A DNA stretch of 64,000 nt from Photorhabdus australis DSM 17609 (GCF_000711895.1 NZ_JONO01000029.1:1-64000), one strand, 5' to 3'. Shown: positions 1-8,586, counted from the stretch's first letter. A program made the numbers and translations. Notes: a model not told the origin generated them from the letters alone.

Positions 1-555
1 GAGGATGAAAAAGATCGGGAAGAAATATTTATTCATGCTCAGAAAAACATGAAGACTCAAATCTTAAATGACGAAACAATCAATATTGAACATGACCGAA
101 TCCACCATATTAAGCACGATGCTCATTTACGTGTTGATAATGAATATCGCGTTCTGGCTAATAATGACATATCCGTTTCGTCCAGAAAAAAATTGCATGT
201 CAAGGCCGATGATGCACTCTTCATGCTGGGGGAAAATGAAATTCACCTGAGTTCAGGAACTACCTTAGTTATTGATGCTGGTAGTGAATTAACTCTCCAA
301 GCGGCGGGACATTTTATCAAAATTGATGCTGGTGGCATCACCAGTAGCTCAGGAATTAATTTCGGTAGTGGAACACCGGGTATAGGTTCTGGTTGGGGTG
401 GGAAATTGCCTGACATGCTACAAAAAATAAATAAGGTTAGCGTTGACATGCCTGTAGCGATACCAACAATACCTGTTAAGGAGTTGTGTATTAGTTGCCT
501 GATCAATGCGGAACTGGCAGGGTTAGCAATGATAATGCGAGGACAACAATCATGA
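1..555 (+). CDS. vgrG: VgrG T6SS spike protein, C-terminal part (5' end outside window)
   Basis: The reading frame is open from base 1 and enters with DEKDREEIFIHAQKN, a stretch typical of the VgrG core, so this is the end of a gene that began upstream. The repetitive part that follows (short alternating hydrophobic strands, then HFIKIDAGGI and a Gly/Ser segment) matches the C-terminal beta-prism of the VgrG spike. VgrG trimers sit on the Hcp tube of the type VI secretion apparatus and carry effectors out of the cell. The last 45 or so residues are a short non-conserved tail, where cargo or adaptors usually dock. The stop overlaps the next start (ATGA), so the adaptor gene is translationally coupled. 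The family call is secure; whether the missing part is intact cannot be seen. Confidence 0.9.
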   Translation, partial: EDEKDREEIFIHAQKNMKTQILNDETINIEHDRIHHIKHDAHLRVDNEYRVLANNDISVSSRKKLHVKADDALFMLGENEIHLSSGTTLVIDAGSELTLQAAGHFIKIDAGGITSSSGINFGSGTPGIGSGWGGKLPDMLQKINKVSVDMPVAIPTIPVKELCISCLINAELAGLAMIMRGQQS

Positions 556-1049
556 CCCCGGATTTAAATGAAGAATTGGTTAATTATCAGCAAAGCCATC
601 CTGATATTCGGCTTTATGCATTAGTGAGTGGCTTGCAGTATGAGCGCTGTTTTCAGGAAGAAATTAAATATATTGCAGGGATAAATAATCCGTTATTCCG
701 GCAATATCCCGACTCAAAAATTGCGTTTGCTGGTCCTTGGCTATTTGATATGGAATATGGGGATCAATGGAGTAACAAACTGTCAGTATTGGAAGAAACT
801 TACCCCTCTATATCATGGATATTAACGCCTTTATCGTTAGATCACTTGACTCGTCATCTGGTACCTTATTTAAATATGCAGTTGTCGACAAAAGAGACAG
901 TGCTTTTCCGTTTTTATGATCCCCGTATTTTACATCGAATTAATGATATTTTCAGTGACGAACAATTGGCAGAGCTGACTCGTGGAATAACTAAATGGAT
1001 CTATCAGCATAATGGGGCTTATCATTCAGTATCAGGAACAACATTATGA
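552..1049 (+). CDS. DUF4123 T6SS effector-adaptor (chaperone)
   Basis: A 165-residue protein with the DUF4123 pattern: an N-terminal LYALVSGLQYE strand, a central GPWLFD motif and a C-terminal LFRFYDPRIL motif. DUF4123 proteins load a specific toxin onto the VgrG tip. A longer frame starts at 495, but the ATG at 552 overlaps the vgrG stop as ATGA and gives the usual family start, so it was preferred. The gene lies directly between vgrG and the toxin gene, the standard order of such islands. Its likely client is the Tox-REase-5 protein at 1389 (inference from position). Confidence 0.85.
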   Translation: MTPDLNEELVNYQQSHPDIRLYALVSGLQYERCFQEEIKYIAGINNPLFRQYPDSKIAFAGPWLFDMEYGDQWSNKLSVLEETYPSISWILTPLSLDHLTRHLVPYLNMQLSTKETVLFRFYDPRILHRINDIFSDEQLAELTRGITKWIYQHNGAYHSVSGTTL

Positions 1050-1387
1050 TTAAATTGACTCAAAAGCAATTTGATAAATTTATTGATGCAGAAGACAATG
1101 ATTATATTGAAAAAATAAAGAATAATATCTTGTCAAAATATGCCGATCAGGTTGTGGAGAGGGAAAATCTGATTTATCGGCTGAAAGAGGCTTATAACTA
1201 CTTAATGGAGTTAAACTTTAAGAATGAAACTTTGGTGAGATCTTATCTCTATTTGACGGCATTTAATGTTAATTTTCATAATTCGCCGGAAGTAAAATGT
1301 CTTCTTGAAGTACCGGGGAAAAATCCTGAAAAACAATATCAGGATCTTCTTCATGTTACAAAAAACTTAATAAACAGAGGGGATTAA
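1046..1387 (+). CDS. Small protein of unknown function in the T6SS island
   Basis: A 113-residue, highly charged, mostly helical protein with no signal peptide and no membrane segment. Its ATG overlaps the stop of the DUF4123 gene (ATGA) and its own stop is followed one base later by the toxin start, so it is part of the vgrG-adaptor-toxin transcription unit. I do not recognise the family. The position suggests a second adaptor or accessory protein for toxin delivery, but that is inference only. Coding is supported by tight packing on both sides. Confidence 0.75.
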   Translation: MIKLTQKQFDKFIDAEDNDYIEKIKNNILSKYADQVVERENLIYRLKEAYNYLMELNFKNETLVRSYLYLTAFNVNFHNSPEVKCLLEVPGKNPEKQYQDLLHVTKNLINRGD

Positions 1388-1388
1388 C

Positions 1389-2060
1389 ATGCCGGTAATG
1401 CTCGCGGTTTACCCATTATTGACTGCCGCTGAATATGTCGTTTCTGCATGTGCAGGACTGTTAATTGGTATAGGAATTACGGACAATCCGGAGCAAGAAA
1501 TACTTGATGACACTGCTCATGCTTCTGTTGCTGCCGGAGGTCGCGATATTAGCAATGATGTTAAGTTGGGAGAGGCAAAGGCAAATGAGCGGATTGCACG
1601 GATCACAAAATCAGGTGTATTAGCGCGCTCGACAGAAAAGTGTGAATTATGTCCCGCCAATACAGGCACGCCTACACGGGAAAAAAGGAGTTTTGGGAAT
1701 GATATTAATTTACAATATCAAATATATATTACCGGGGCTAAACATGGACCAGGATGGATAGAAGAATGGGATTTCGCCACGGTATCTTTTGACGGTTTTC
1801 AGCGATCTGTTTGTCTATTGCAGGAAACGAAGGGGGCTTATGATCAATTTTTCCTGGATGAGGAAATGATAAAATATTTTTGGACAGGAGTTGAAGGTAT
1901 TGTTACTCAGGCAAGAACACAAAATGCAGTTGTCGTTGCCACACCACCAAATAAATTAAGCTGGTATTTTATGGAGAGGCTGAGTTTTACGTTTTTTAGC
2001 CGTCTATTTATGTCTAGAAGTTATATAATAAGCGTTTACCATATCCCATACTCTTTATAA
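1389..2060 (+). CDS. T6SS toxin with Tox-REase-5 nuclease domain
   Basis: A 223-residue protein. Residues 1-30 are hydrophobic and Ala-rich. A Cys pair (CELCP, about 85-89) precedes the toxin domain. From about residue 108 the Tox-REase-5 pattern is visible: YQIYITG, then W..EWDF, a catalytic-type FDGF, LLQETKGAYDQFF (the E-x-K of the restriction-endonuclease fold), and a C-terminal PPNKLSWYFME followed by a YHIPYS end. The domain therefore looks complete, and DNA cleavage is the expected activity from the family. The protein has no VgrG or PAAR domain of its own, so it should depend on the DUF4123 adaptor. The immunity gene follows after 17 bases. AGAGGGGATTAAC before the ATG supplies the ribosome-binding site. 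Confidence 0.85.
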   Translation: MPVMLAVYPLLTAAEYVVSACAGLLIGIGITDNPEQEILDDTAHASVAAGGRDISNDVKLGEAKANERIARITKSGVLARSTEKCELCPANTGTPTREKRSFGNDINLQYQIYITGAKHGPGWIEEWDFATVSFDGFQRSVCLLQETKGAYDQFFLDEEMIKYFWTGVEGIVTQARTQNAVVVATPPNKLSWYFMERLSFTFFSRLFMSRSYIISVYHIPYSL

Positions 2061-2077
2061 ATCTGAGGTATTATAAA

Positions 2078-2764
2078 ATGTCAGAACTTAGTTTTTCTAT
2101 TCAAATTAAAGAAAATGTGGCAAAAGATTTTACTATTCTTTGTGGCGCTTTCAGTTTTTTTCTTAAAGAAATAAATAAATGTAATAAAAGTATAACAACT
2201 CTATATGCAAAAGGCGAAACGTTAGAAGATGCACTACAACATAAAATAATTGATCTTACTGGTGTAATACATTCGGATGCAGAAAAATTGATAGGTAAAA
2301 ATTTGCCGTATGCGGTAGGGTTATGGAATGGAGATATTGATAAAGGGCTATCCATCATGATAATGGATGAGGTTGATAGAATTGAGACTTATATCTTAAT
2401 TGGCGCCGAAAATCATATAGTTTATAATAAAAATAACTTAGTTGATTTTATAAAATCCGTTGCAGATAAATATACCCTGCAATATTGTTCAATATCTTTC
2501 AATGGAAAGGGAACTGGAGATAAAGTCTTCCCCGATCGCCCAGCAGTTGGTTGGATGATCTATTTGCCTGTGCATATAGAGGAAGGTTATCTGAATATTG
2601 CCGAAGATGTTATACCGGTGTCGACGGAACTTAATACCGGAACGATTATTGTTAGTAAAAATGAATATCATTGCTTAGATAAGGCAGATCAACAGGCATC
2701 TAATGACCTTGAAATCATTCTGGCTGATTTAGGTATTTTACCTCTATATTCGGAGATGAAGTAA
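2078..2764 (+). CDS. Probable Imm52-type immunity protein
   Basis: A 228-residue acidic cytosolic protein, 17 bases downstream of the nuclease toxin and in the same direction, so by position it is the cognate immunity protein. Its length and layout (N-terminal beta sheet region, central GLWNG motif, C-terminal ADLGILPLY) fit the Imm52 family, which is known to accompany Tox-REase-5 toxins. Base composition is noticeably AT-rich compared with hexR and zwf downstream, as is common for immunity genes that travel with T6SS cargo. The role is fairly sure from context; the exact family name is less sure. Confidence 0.75.
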   Translation: MSELSFSIQIKENVAKDFTILCGAFSFFLKEINKCNKSITTLYAKGETLEDALQHKIIDLTGVIHSDAEKLIGKNLPYAVGLWNGDIDKGLSIMIMDEVDRIETYILIGAENHIVYNKNNLVDFIKSVADKYTLQYCSISFNGKGTGDKVFPDRPAVGWMIYLPVHIEEGYLNIAEDVIPVSTELNTGTIIVSKNEYHCLDKADQQASNDLEIILADLGILPLYSEMK

Positions 2765-2856
2765 AATCAGAGAGATAGGCTATGTTTTATACGATACTGT
2801 TTTTATAGCGTTGTTATTCATGCATTTTAAAAATTTAATAAATGAGAGAGGTTAAC

Positions 2857-3230
2857 ATGCCGGTAATGATTGTCAGCGATTGGTCAGGATTTCTAACGCC
2901 GGTGAGTGAATTAATGATCGACGCACCTGAGCCACAGATTTATTACCACCCTGAGAATTGTAGTCAAAGTGAGAATGAAAAGCCCTTTGTCTTGGTCATC
3001 ATTTACTTGAGGCTTGGTTCCATTCTGATTACGCCCTGCAAGGGCAGGTATTTGTGCTCATTAGCGATTTATGGGAAAACCATGGTGAACCAGCGCAGAT
3101 TATTTACAGGCACTCAATGAGCAATAGGCAATCGCTGACTACGCAATCGTTGCGAGTCAGCCTACAACAGGGCTTCAGGCTGGGGGGAAGCCAATCTTAT
3201 CAAAGCGTGAATTTCGTAGTGCTTCTTTGA
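2857..3230 (+). pseudogene. Frameshifted remnant of a second cargo gene
   Basis: The start region GAGGTTAACATGCCGGTAATG nearly repeats the start of the toxin gene at 1389, and both proteins would begin MPVM. The frame that starts here reads for about 47 residues with protein-like content (DWSGFLTPVSEL, PEPQIYYHPENC) and then turns implausible. From about 2997 the protein-like content continues in another frame (LEAWFHSDYALQGQVFVLIS, then DLWENHGEPAQIIYRHS) up to a TGA at 3228-3230, inside the end of hexR. This is best explained as one gene broken by a frameshift near 2990. I do not recognise the product; by position it may be a leftover T6SS effector. Confidence 0.5.
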
Positions 3231-4035
3231 CCTTTTTCAAGTTGTCTCTGAATGCCGTACCTCGTCGCAGAGTAAAACCGGTAGCCAGAACATCAATGAC
3301 GGTTAATTGTGCGATTCTTGATACCATTGGCATATAGATATCGGTATCTTCTGGGACATCCAGAAGAATGGAGAGCGTTGCTTCGTGGGCAAGTGGGGAG
3401 TTGCGGGAGGTAATTGCGATGACTGTCGCATCATTCTCACGCGCAAGTTGTGCCGCTTCAACCAGGCTTTTTGTTCTGCCAGTATGGGATATCAACACGA
3501 CTACATCACCTTCGGTACTGTTAATACAACTCATCCGTTGCATCACAATGTCATCAAAATAGATAACCGGAATATTGAACCGGAAAAATTTATTCATTGC
3601 ATCATGGGCAACTACAGCAGAAGCCCCTAAACCAAAAAATGAGATTTTCCGCGCTTGGGTCAGTAAATCGACGGCTCGGTTAACGGCGGTAATATCCAAA
3701 TTGTTTTTTACCGTGTCCAACGTCGCCATTACTGATTCAAATATCTTATTAGTATAGGCGCCAACGGTGTCACTTTCTTCAACATTGCGGTTTACATAAG
3801 GTGTTCCATTAGCAAGGCTTTGGGCCAGATGGAGTTTGAAATCGGGGAAACCTTTGGTTTCCAGACGACGGCAAAAACGGTTAACGGTTGGCTCACTGAC
3901 TTGTGCCATTTTTGCGAGTGTTGCGATACTGGAATGAATCGCCGTTTGCGGTGAAGCCAGGATTATCTGCGCCACTTTTTTTTCTGATTTACTTAAAAAC
4001 TCAATACTGTTTTGCACCCGTTCCAGTGTGTTCAT
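3175..4035 (-). CDS. hexR: HexR, sugar-metabolism regulator (RpiR family)
   Basis: A 286-residue regulator: an N-terminal helix-turn-helix domain (about 1-77, with SEKKVAQIIL and SEPTVNRFCRR) followed by a SIS sugar-phosphate-binding domain (about 120-265, with FFGLGASAVVAHDAM and VLISHTGRTKSL). HexR represses or activates central carbon genes including zwf and responds to 2-keto-3-deoxy-6-phosphogluconate in studied relatives. The divergent position next to zwf is the classical enterobacterial arrangement, and HexR-like operators are visible in the shared intergenic region. The 3' end overlaps the remnant of the T6SS island, which marks the border between accessory and backbone DNA. Confidence 0.95.
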   Translation of the reverse strand: MNTLERVQNSIEFLSKSEKKVAQIILASPQTAIHSSIATLAKMAQVSEPTVNRFCRRLETKGFPDFKLHLAQSLANGTPYVNRNVEESDTVGAYTNKIFESVMATLDTVKNNLDITAVNRAVDLLTQARKISFFGLGASAVVAHDAMNKFFRFNIPVIYFDDIVMQRMSCINSTEGDVVVLISHTGRTKSLVEAAQLARENDATVIAITSRNSPLAHEATLSILLDVPEDTDIYMPMVSRIAQLTVIDVLATGFTLRRGTAFRDNLKKVKEALRNSRFDKIGFPPA

Positions 4036-4337
4036 AAAACGTAGTTACCTATGGTTTTAATGATTTCATTCAAAAAAGAGATCTATGTAAGTTTTATGAA
4101 AATATACTACTAGTAAATTGAAGCTGGCAGCAGGAAGTTACAATAATCTAATATTTTTCATAAAAATATGACAAGTGTCTAACTTTCACATTGGTAATTC
4201 TCTTTCATATAAGTTGTAAAATTACCTGGTAATATAATTATTCAGTGGTGGTAGCACCTATTGCTAATAGAAGATTAGAGTTATTCGCTATAGCTGTTTA
4301 CGTGCTATAGCCAAAAGAGTACATTATCGGCTAAAGC

Positions 4338-4352
4338 TGTAACAAAATTACA
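4338..4352. promoter_or_regulatory. HexR operator upstream of zwf
   Basis: TGTAACAAAATTACA matches the HexR consensus TGTAATNNNATTACA with one mismatch and lies 26 bases before the zwf start. A second, shorter palindrome, TTGTAAAATTAC (4214-4225), sits further upstream. The rest of the 340-base hexR-zwf intergenic region is AT-rich and holds the divergent promoters; nothing else was recognised in it. Confidence 0.6.
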
Positions 4353-4377
4353 ATATCCCGCAACAAGGAGATACAAT

Positions 4378-5853
4378 ATGGCGGTTACTTCCACGGCTCA
4401 AGCTTGTGATTTAGTCATTTTTGGCGCTAAAGGGGATTTGGCTCGTCGGAAATTATTACCTTCCCTTTATCAGCTTGAGAAAGCGGGTTATATCCATCCT
4501 GAAACACGAATTATTGGTGTCGGGCGAGCTGATTGGGATAAAAAGGCTTATATCAAAGTTGTTGAAGAAGCTCTGAATACGTTCTTATCGGAAGAATTAG
4601 ATCCAGAATTATGGAAAACACTGAGTGAACGCTTGGCGTTCTGCAATCTGGATGTTAATCAAAAGGAAGACTTTGCCAAACTGAAAGCAATTCTTAAACA
4701 GGAGAATCGGCCTGCAATCCACTATTTTGCGATGCCACCAAGTACTTTTGGCGCAGTTTGTCATGGGTTGGGTCTTGCAGGACTAAATAAAGAGCCAAAC
4801 CGGGTTGTAATGGAAAAGCCTTTAGGGACCGATCTTGAATCATCCAAAGCTATTAATGATGAAGTGGCAAAATATTTCAATGAGCGCCAGGTTTATCGTA
4901 TCGATCATTATCTGGGTAAAGAAACAGTATTGAATTTGTTGGCGTTGCGGTTTGCCAATTCTTTATTCGTGAATAACTGGGATCACCGGACAATTGATCA
5001 TGTACAAATTACGGTAGCTGAAGAAGTTGGCATTGAAGGCCGCTGGGGTTATTTTGATCAGGCCGGGCAGATGCGCGATATGATTCAGAATCATTTGTTG
5101 CAAATATTGACCATGATCGCGATGTCTCCTCCAGCAGATTTAACAACAGACCATATTCGTGATGAAAAAGTGAAAGTATTGCGTTCTCTGCGTCGTATTG
5201 ATCACACGAATGTGCGAGAGAAAACGGTACGCGGTCAGTACACTGCTGGTTTTGTTCAGGGCAGTAAGGTGCCGGGTTATCTGGAGGAAGAGGGGGCTAA
5301 CCAGTCCAGTAGAACAGAAACTTTTGTCTCTATCCGTGTCGATATTGATGACTGGCGTTGGGCAGGGGTTCCTTTTTATCTGCGAACAGGTAAACGTTTG
5401 CCAACTAAATGTTCTGAGGTGGTGGTTTATTTCAAGAAACCGGCGCTGAATCTGTTCTCTGAATCTTATCAACAGTTACCGCAGAACAAGCTGACTATTC
5501 GTTTGCAACCGGATGAAGGTATTGATATTGAAGTGCTGAACAAAGCACCGGGGCTTGAGCATAAGCACCGTTTGCAAACAACTAAGTTGGATTTGAGTTT
5601 CTCTGAAACTTTTAATCATATTCCGCTAGCAGATGCTTATGAGCGGTTATTACTGGAAGCGATGCGTGGTATTCAGGCGCTATTCGTTCGTCGTGATGAA
5701 GTGGAAGAAGCCTGGAAGTGGGTTGATTCCATTATGGATGCATGGGCGGCGGATAATGATGCACCTAAGCCTTATCAGGCGGGAACGTGGGGACCCGTTG
5801 CTTCTGTTGCTATGATCACCCGTGATGGCCGTTCGTGGAATGAATTTGAGTAA
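4378..5853 (+). CDS. zwf: Glucose-6-phosphate 1-dehydrogenase
   Basis: A 491-residue protein of normal family length. It oxidises glucose-6-phosphate to 6-phosphogluconolactone with NADP+, the entry step of the oxidative pentose phosphate pathway in the cytosol. The N-terminal Rossmann motif IFGAKGDLARRKLLPSLY and the active-site motif RIDHYLGKE (about residues 175-183) are both present. An AAGGAG site lies 8 bases before the ATG. The neighbour hexR and the operator at 4338 point to HexR control. It is followed by tandem ERIC repeats with no further gene in the same transcription unit. Confidence 0.97.
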   Translation: MAVTSTAQACDLVIFGAKGDLARRKLLPSLYQLEKAGYIHPETRIIGVGRADWDKKAYIKVVEEALNTFLSEELDPELWKTLSERLAFCNLDVNQKEDFAKLKAILKQENRPAIHYFAMPPSTFGAVCHGLGLAGLNKEPNRVVMEKPLGTDLESSKAINDEVAKYFNERQVYRIDHYLGKETVLNLLALRFANSLFVNNWDHRTIDHVQITVAEEVGIEGRWGYFDQAGQMRDMIQNHLLQILTMIAMSPPADLTTDHIRDEKVKVLRSLRRIDHTNVREKTVRGQYTAGFVQGSKVPGYLEEEGANQSSRTETFVSIRVDIDDWRWAGVPFYLRTGKRLPTKCSEVVVYFKKPALNLFSESYQQLPQNKLTIRLQPDEGIDIEVLNKAPGLEHKHRLQTTKLDLSFSETFNHIPLADAYERLLLEAMRGIQALFVRRDEVEEAWKWVDSIMDAWAADNDAPKPYQAGTWGPVASVAMITRDGRSWNEFE

Positions 5854-5875
5854 CCGGCAATAAATGAGGAACGCA

Positions 5876-6061
5876 TAACCCCAATAGATTTCAAGATGGA
5901 TCGCGACGGCAAGGGAGCGAATCCCCGGGAGCAATATACCCAATAGATTTCAATTTGCAGCGCGGCGGCAAGAGAACGCATCCCCAGGAGCATAGATAAC
6001 TATGTGACTGGGGTAAGTGAACGCAGCCAACAAAGCAGCAACTTGAAAGATGAAGGGTATA
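5876..6061. repeat. ERIC repeat, partial copy followed by a full copy
   Basis: Bases 5935-6061 form a 127-base ERIC element: it starts TATACCCAATAGATTTCAA, contains CCCCAGGAGC and GTGACTGGGGTAAGTGAACG, and ends ACTTGAAAGATGAAGGGTATA, so the ends are inverted copies of each other. Bases 5876-5934 are the left half of a second ERIC in the same orientation. ERIC elements are non-coding palindromic repeats that form long hairpins when transcribed. This pair lies just behind zwf. Confidence 0.85.
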
Positions 6062-6074
6062 CCTCCATTGAGGC

Positions 6075-6332
6075 TCAAGCCGCAGGATGGGCGGCTTGGT
6101 CTTGTTGGCTCATACTGATATTTGCTTTGTTTTTCTTATTCATTTGTGATGTCAGACAAGAAAAGAATAAAATTGAATAGTTGCTTTCTATTATTCCATA
6201 TGATAGAAGTATTAAGGCAATCAACACTATAACTATGAGGATTCTTAGTATATCGCGCGGAATATCGTTGCGATGAAAGAATGAGATATCATGAACAGCG
6301 CCAAAAGCGTCAAGTTTCAAAGTTCCACCCAT
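6075..6332 (-). CDS. Small membrane protein, unknown function
   Basis: An 85-codon frame with a good ribosome-binding site (AGAAAGGAAAAGTAC before the ATG). The product has a polar N-terminus of about 28 residues, one strongly hydrophobic segment (ILRILIVIVLIALILLSYGI, about 30-49), and a polar C-terminus. The frame ends 14 bases from an ERIC element. It diverges from mdtJ. I do not recognise it, and no partner is obvious. It could be a chance frame, but the start signal and the membrane segment argue for a real small inner-membrane protein. Confidence 0.45.
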   Translation of the reverse strand: MGGTLKLDAFGAVHDISFFHRNDIPRDILRILIVIVLIALILLSYGIIESNYSILFFSCLTSQMNKKNKANISMSQQDQAAHPAA

Positions 6333-6534
6333 GTACTTTTCCTTTCTGCCATTTTATCCAGTGAACATTACTGGTGCGGTGCATTGTAGCGTCTGACTCC
6401 TGTTAACCGGTTTTCAACCGGCGTTTCTGTTTCGTCAAAACGTTAGCTTATTTTCCTCATCTCATACGTAGGTGATTTGGCTCATTTATGGCTTGCGTCT
6501 TGACGTGCGTATTTGCATGTTCAGGAGAAAGAAA

Positions 6535-6951
6535 ATGATTTATTGGTTATTCCTTGCAATGGCAATTGTTACCGAAGTTATCGGTACCTTATCGATGAAA
6601 CATGCCAGCGTTTCCGGTGGTGCAGCTGGCATGGCAGTTATGTATGTCATGATCGCCACATCCTATATCTTGCTGGCAATGGCAGTAAAAAAAGTTGCAC
6701 TCGGCGTTGCGTATGCTTTGTGGGAAGGCGTTGGCATTCTATTTATTACTGTTTTTAGTGTGATGTGGTTTGATGAATCATTGTCATTGATGAAAGTAGG
6801 CGGTTTAGCTCTGTTGGTGACAGGGATTATGCTGATTAAATCCGGTACTAAAAAATCTGCGGTCAAAAAATCAGCAGAAGCAATGAAACAGATGGCAAGC
6901 AAGGCTGTCAGTGCCGCAACCACTAAAAACAGTAAGATAAAGGAGGCATAA
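6535..6951 (+). CDS. mdtJ: Spermidine exporter subunit MdtJ (SMR family)
   Basis: A 138-residue small multidrug resistance protein with four hydrophobic segments. It begins [18 protein letters not shown], with the conserved membrane Glu of SMR proteins, and has YALWEGVGI in the third helix. With MdtI it forms a heterodimeric inner-membrane exporter for spermidine. A longer frame starts at 6472, but the ATG at 6535 has AGGAGAAAG in front and gives the family start. The last 30 residues are a Lys/Ala/Ser-rich tail longer than in the SMR core. mdtI follows one base after the stop. Confidence 0.92.
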   Translation: MIYWLFLAMAIVTEVIGTLSMKHASVSGGAAGMAVMYVMIATSYILLAMAVKKVALGVAYALWEGVGILFITVFSVMWFDESLSLMKVGGLALLVTGIMLIKSGTKKSAVKKSAEAMKQMASKAVSAATTKNSKIKEA

Positions 6952-6952
6952 C

Positions 6953-7285
6953 ATGTTGCAACAATTTGAATGGTGGCATGCTGCGTTTCTGTTTCTTGCC
7001 GTAGTGTTAGAAATTTTAGCGAATATTTTATTGAAATTTTCTGATGGTTTCCGGCGTCCCTGGATGGGCATTCTCTCACTGGTGGCCGTCCTTGGGGCAT
7101 TCAGTGCGCTTGCTCAGGCAGTGAAGGGGATTGAGCTTTCCATTGCTTATGCTTTATGGGGTGCTTTCGGCATTATCGCAACAGTTGCAGCTGGCTGGAT
7201 TATGTTTAATCAACGCTTGAATTGTAAAGGGTGGGGTGGAATTGTCTTATTGCTGTTGGGAATGGTGATGATCAAGATGGCTTAA
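6953..7285 (+). CDS. mdtI: Spermidine exporter subunit MdtI (SMR family)
   Basis: A 110-residue four-helix SMR protein with [18 protein letters not shown] (conserved membrane Glu) and [12 protein letters not shown], the normal length for MdtI. It works as the partner of MdtJ in spermidine efflux, which protects the cell from polyamine excess. Both genes are in one operon with a single-base gap and an AAGGAGG site in the end of mdtJ. An ERIC copy starts about 20 bases after the stop. Confidence 0.93.
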   Translation: MLQQFEWWHAAFLFLAVVLEILANILLKFSDGFRRPWMGILSLVAVLGAFSALAQAVKGIELSIAYALWGAFGIIATVAAGWIMFNQRLNCKGWGGIVLLLLGMVMIKMA

Positions 7286-7306
7286 GCCAGCGTAATTTAA
7301 TCCGCG

Positions 7307-7422
7307 GGAGTGTGGGCAAGGGGGCGAGTCCCTGGGAGCATAGATAACTATGGTGACCGCGATGTGACCAGGGCGAGTGAGTGTAGCCAGCAAAGAGGCA
7401 ACTTGAAAGATAACAGGTTATA
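7307..7422. repeat. ERIC repeat, diverged copy
   Basis: The sequence contains GAGTCCCTGGGAGCATAGATAA, GTGACCAGGGCGAGTGAGTG and an ACTTGAAAGATAACAGGT end, the successive blocks of ERIC. The left terminal block is degraded and the centre has an extra duplicated GTGACC. It sits between mdtI and the inverted repeat at 7431. Confidence 0.7.
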
Positions 7423-7430
7423 TCTGCTGG

Positions 7431-7475
7431 CGCTTGCAACTGTTTTGCATAATAGCCAGCAGATAGAGATAAGGT
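7431..7475. terminator. Inverted repeat, probable transcript end
   Basis: TATCTGCTGGC (7431-7441) and GCCAGCAGATA (7465-7475) are perfect 11-base inverted arms with a 23-base loop. They lie between the ends of two convergent units (mdtJI and the small zinc-ribbon gene). No U-tract follows, so this may be a stem-loop that stabilises mRNA ends instead of a classical terminator. Confidence 0.4.
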
Positions 7476-7480
7476 GACTT

Positions 7481-7717
7481 TTAACAGGTAAAACATATAT
7501 CTGGTGTATGACCATCTTTCGAACGACAGCCAGGGCACCAAGATTGAACGATATGGCGACCATCACCCATATCCCTCATGCCAAAGTCTTCATAGCGATA
7601 GAAAACATGTTGACCAATTGAGGCGGAACAAGATGGGCAACTTTTGTAGAGCTTGCCTTCTACTTCCGCAACAACTGAATCATGAAAAGAACAATTACAA
7701 CTTGAACAAACATCCAT
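7481..7717 (-). CDS. Small zinc-ribbon protein, unknown function
   Basis: A 78-residue protein with four Cys pairs: CSSC, CPSC, CPGC, and a C-terminal CFTC. This is a double zinc-ribbon arrangement; the region between is short and rich in charged residues. The ATG at 7717 is preceded by GGAG at a good distance; a GTG four codons upstream is also possible. It could bind nucleic acid or act as a metal-binding adaptor, but nothing in the context tells which. The gene stands alone between an ERIC copy and a 500-base empty region. Confidence 0.65.
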   Translation of the reverse strand: MDVCSSCNCSFHDSVVAEVEGKLYKSCPSCSASIGQHVFYRYEDFGMRDMGDGRHIVQSWCPGCRSKDGHTPDICFTC

Positions 7718-7729
7718 AGAATGCTCCAC

Positions 7730-8238
7730 ACCAAGTAATAAGAGTTATTAAAGGTTAGACCACGTTGATATTCATTAAACAATGGCCAGGCACTTATGTG
7801 CTTATTAGAAAGTATGGATGACTCATAAGCATAATTCAATATTGTAAGTGTAAATATAGAAGATACGTTTGGTGTATTAACTTTGTCAGATGAAATAAAC
7901 TCTATTTATTATAAATAATAGTGGTGATTATTTTTTTAAATTTATTATCAAAGTCTTATTAGTTATTTAAATATGGCATAATTTAAGATTATTTCTAAAA
8001 AGGGTCGTTGTTAAAAATAGGTGTTTTGGCTTGAGAGATTGGTTTGTAACAAATTTTTGTTATCAGATTACTATCTGAAATTTTCAGAAATCTATAGGAA
8101 ACGGATTTAAAAACGGTCTCTGTTAGTGCGATTTTTTATCTATTTAATAAATATCATAAGACTTTTTGGGATATTCTTAATAACTTCCAGATAATTAAAA
8201 TATAAATACGGATAGTGAAGAATATCCCGAAATTAATA
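7730..8238. other. AT-rich intergenic region
   Basis: About 500 bases with no convincing gene on either strand, rich in A/T runs. I saw no tRNA or repeat in it. The promoter of the zinc-ribbon gene should lie at its left end. Confidence 0.5.
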
Positions 8239-8586
8239 TTAAATTCCCGCGATAATTTTTATTTCGACTTTATATTTTGGGTTCATTAGCTTAGCTTCAA
8301 TAGTACAACGCACAGGCGCACTTCCTGCGACAACCCATGCATCCCAGGCGGCGTTCATACCAGCAAAGTCTTCTTTGTCAGCCAGAAAAATAGTGGCATC
8401 GATAATTTTACTTTTATCAGATCCGAGGCGCTGCAACATGATATCAATAGCAGCCAGTGTGTCAGCCATTTGCTCAGTAATATCACCATCCAGCTTTTCT
8501 TCCGGTACGCTGGTGTAATAAATAGTTTTATTGTGGATCACAGCTTCGGACCAGCGATCTTGTGGATCAATACGTTCAATTGTCAT
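8239..8586 (-). CDS. yoaB: RidA-family protein YoaB
   Basis: A 115-residue protein of the YjgF/YER057c/UK114 (Rid) family: MTIERIDPQDRWSEAVIHN at the start, a central ITEQMADTLAAIDIML helix and a C-terminal AGSAPVRCTIEAKL with the family Arg. Rid proteins form trimers; archetypal members hydrolyse reactive imine/enamine intermediates of amino-acid metabolism. It is divergent from the YoaA-type helicase gene, the same pairing as in E. coli. An AAGAGGT site lies before the ATG. Confidence 0.88.
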   Translation of the reverse strand: MTIERIDPQDRWSEAVIHNKTIYYTSVPEEKLDGDITEQMADTLAAIDIMLQRLGSDKSKIIDATIFLADKEDFAGMNAAWDAWVVAGSAPVRCTIEAKLMNPKYKVEIKIIAGI

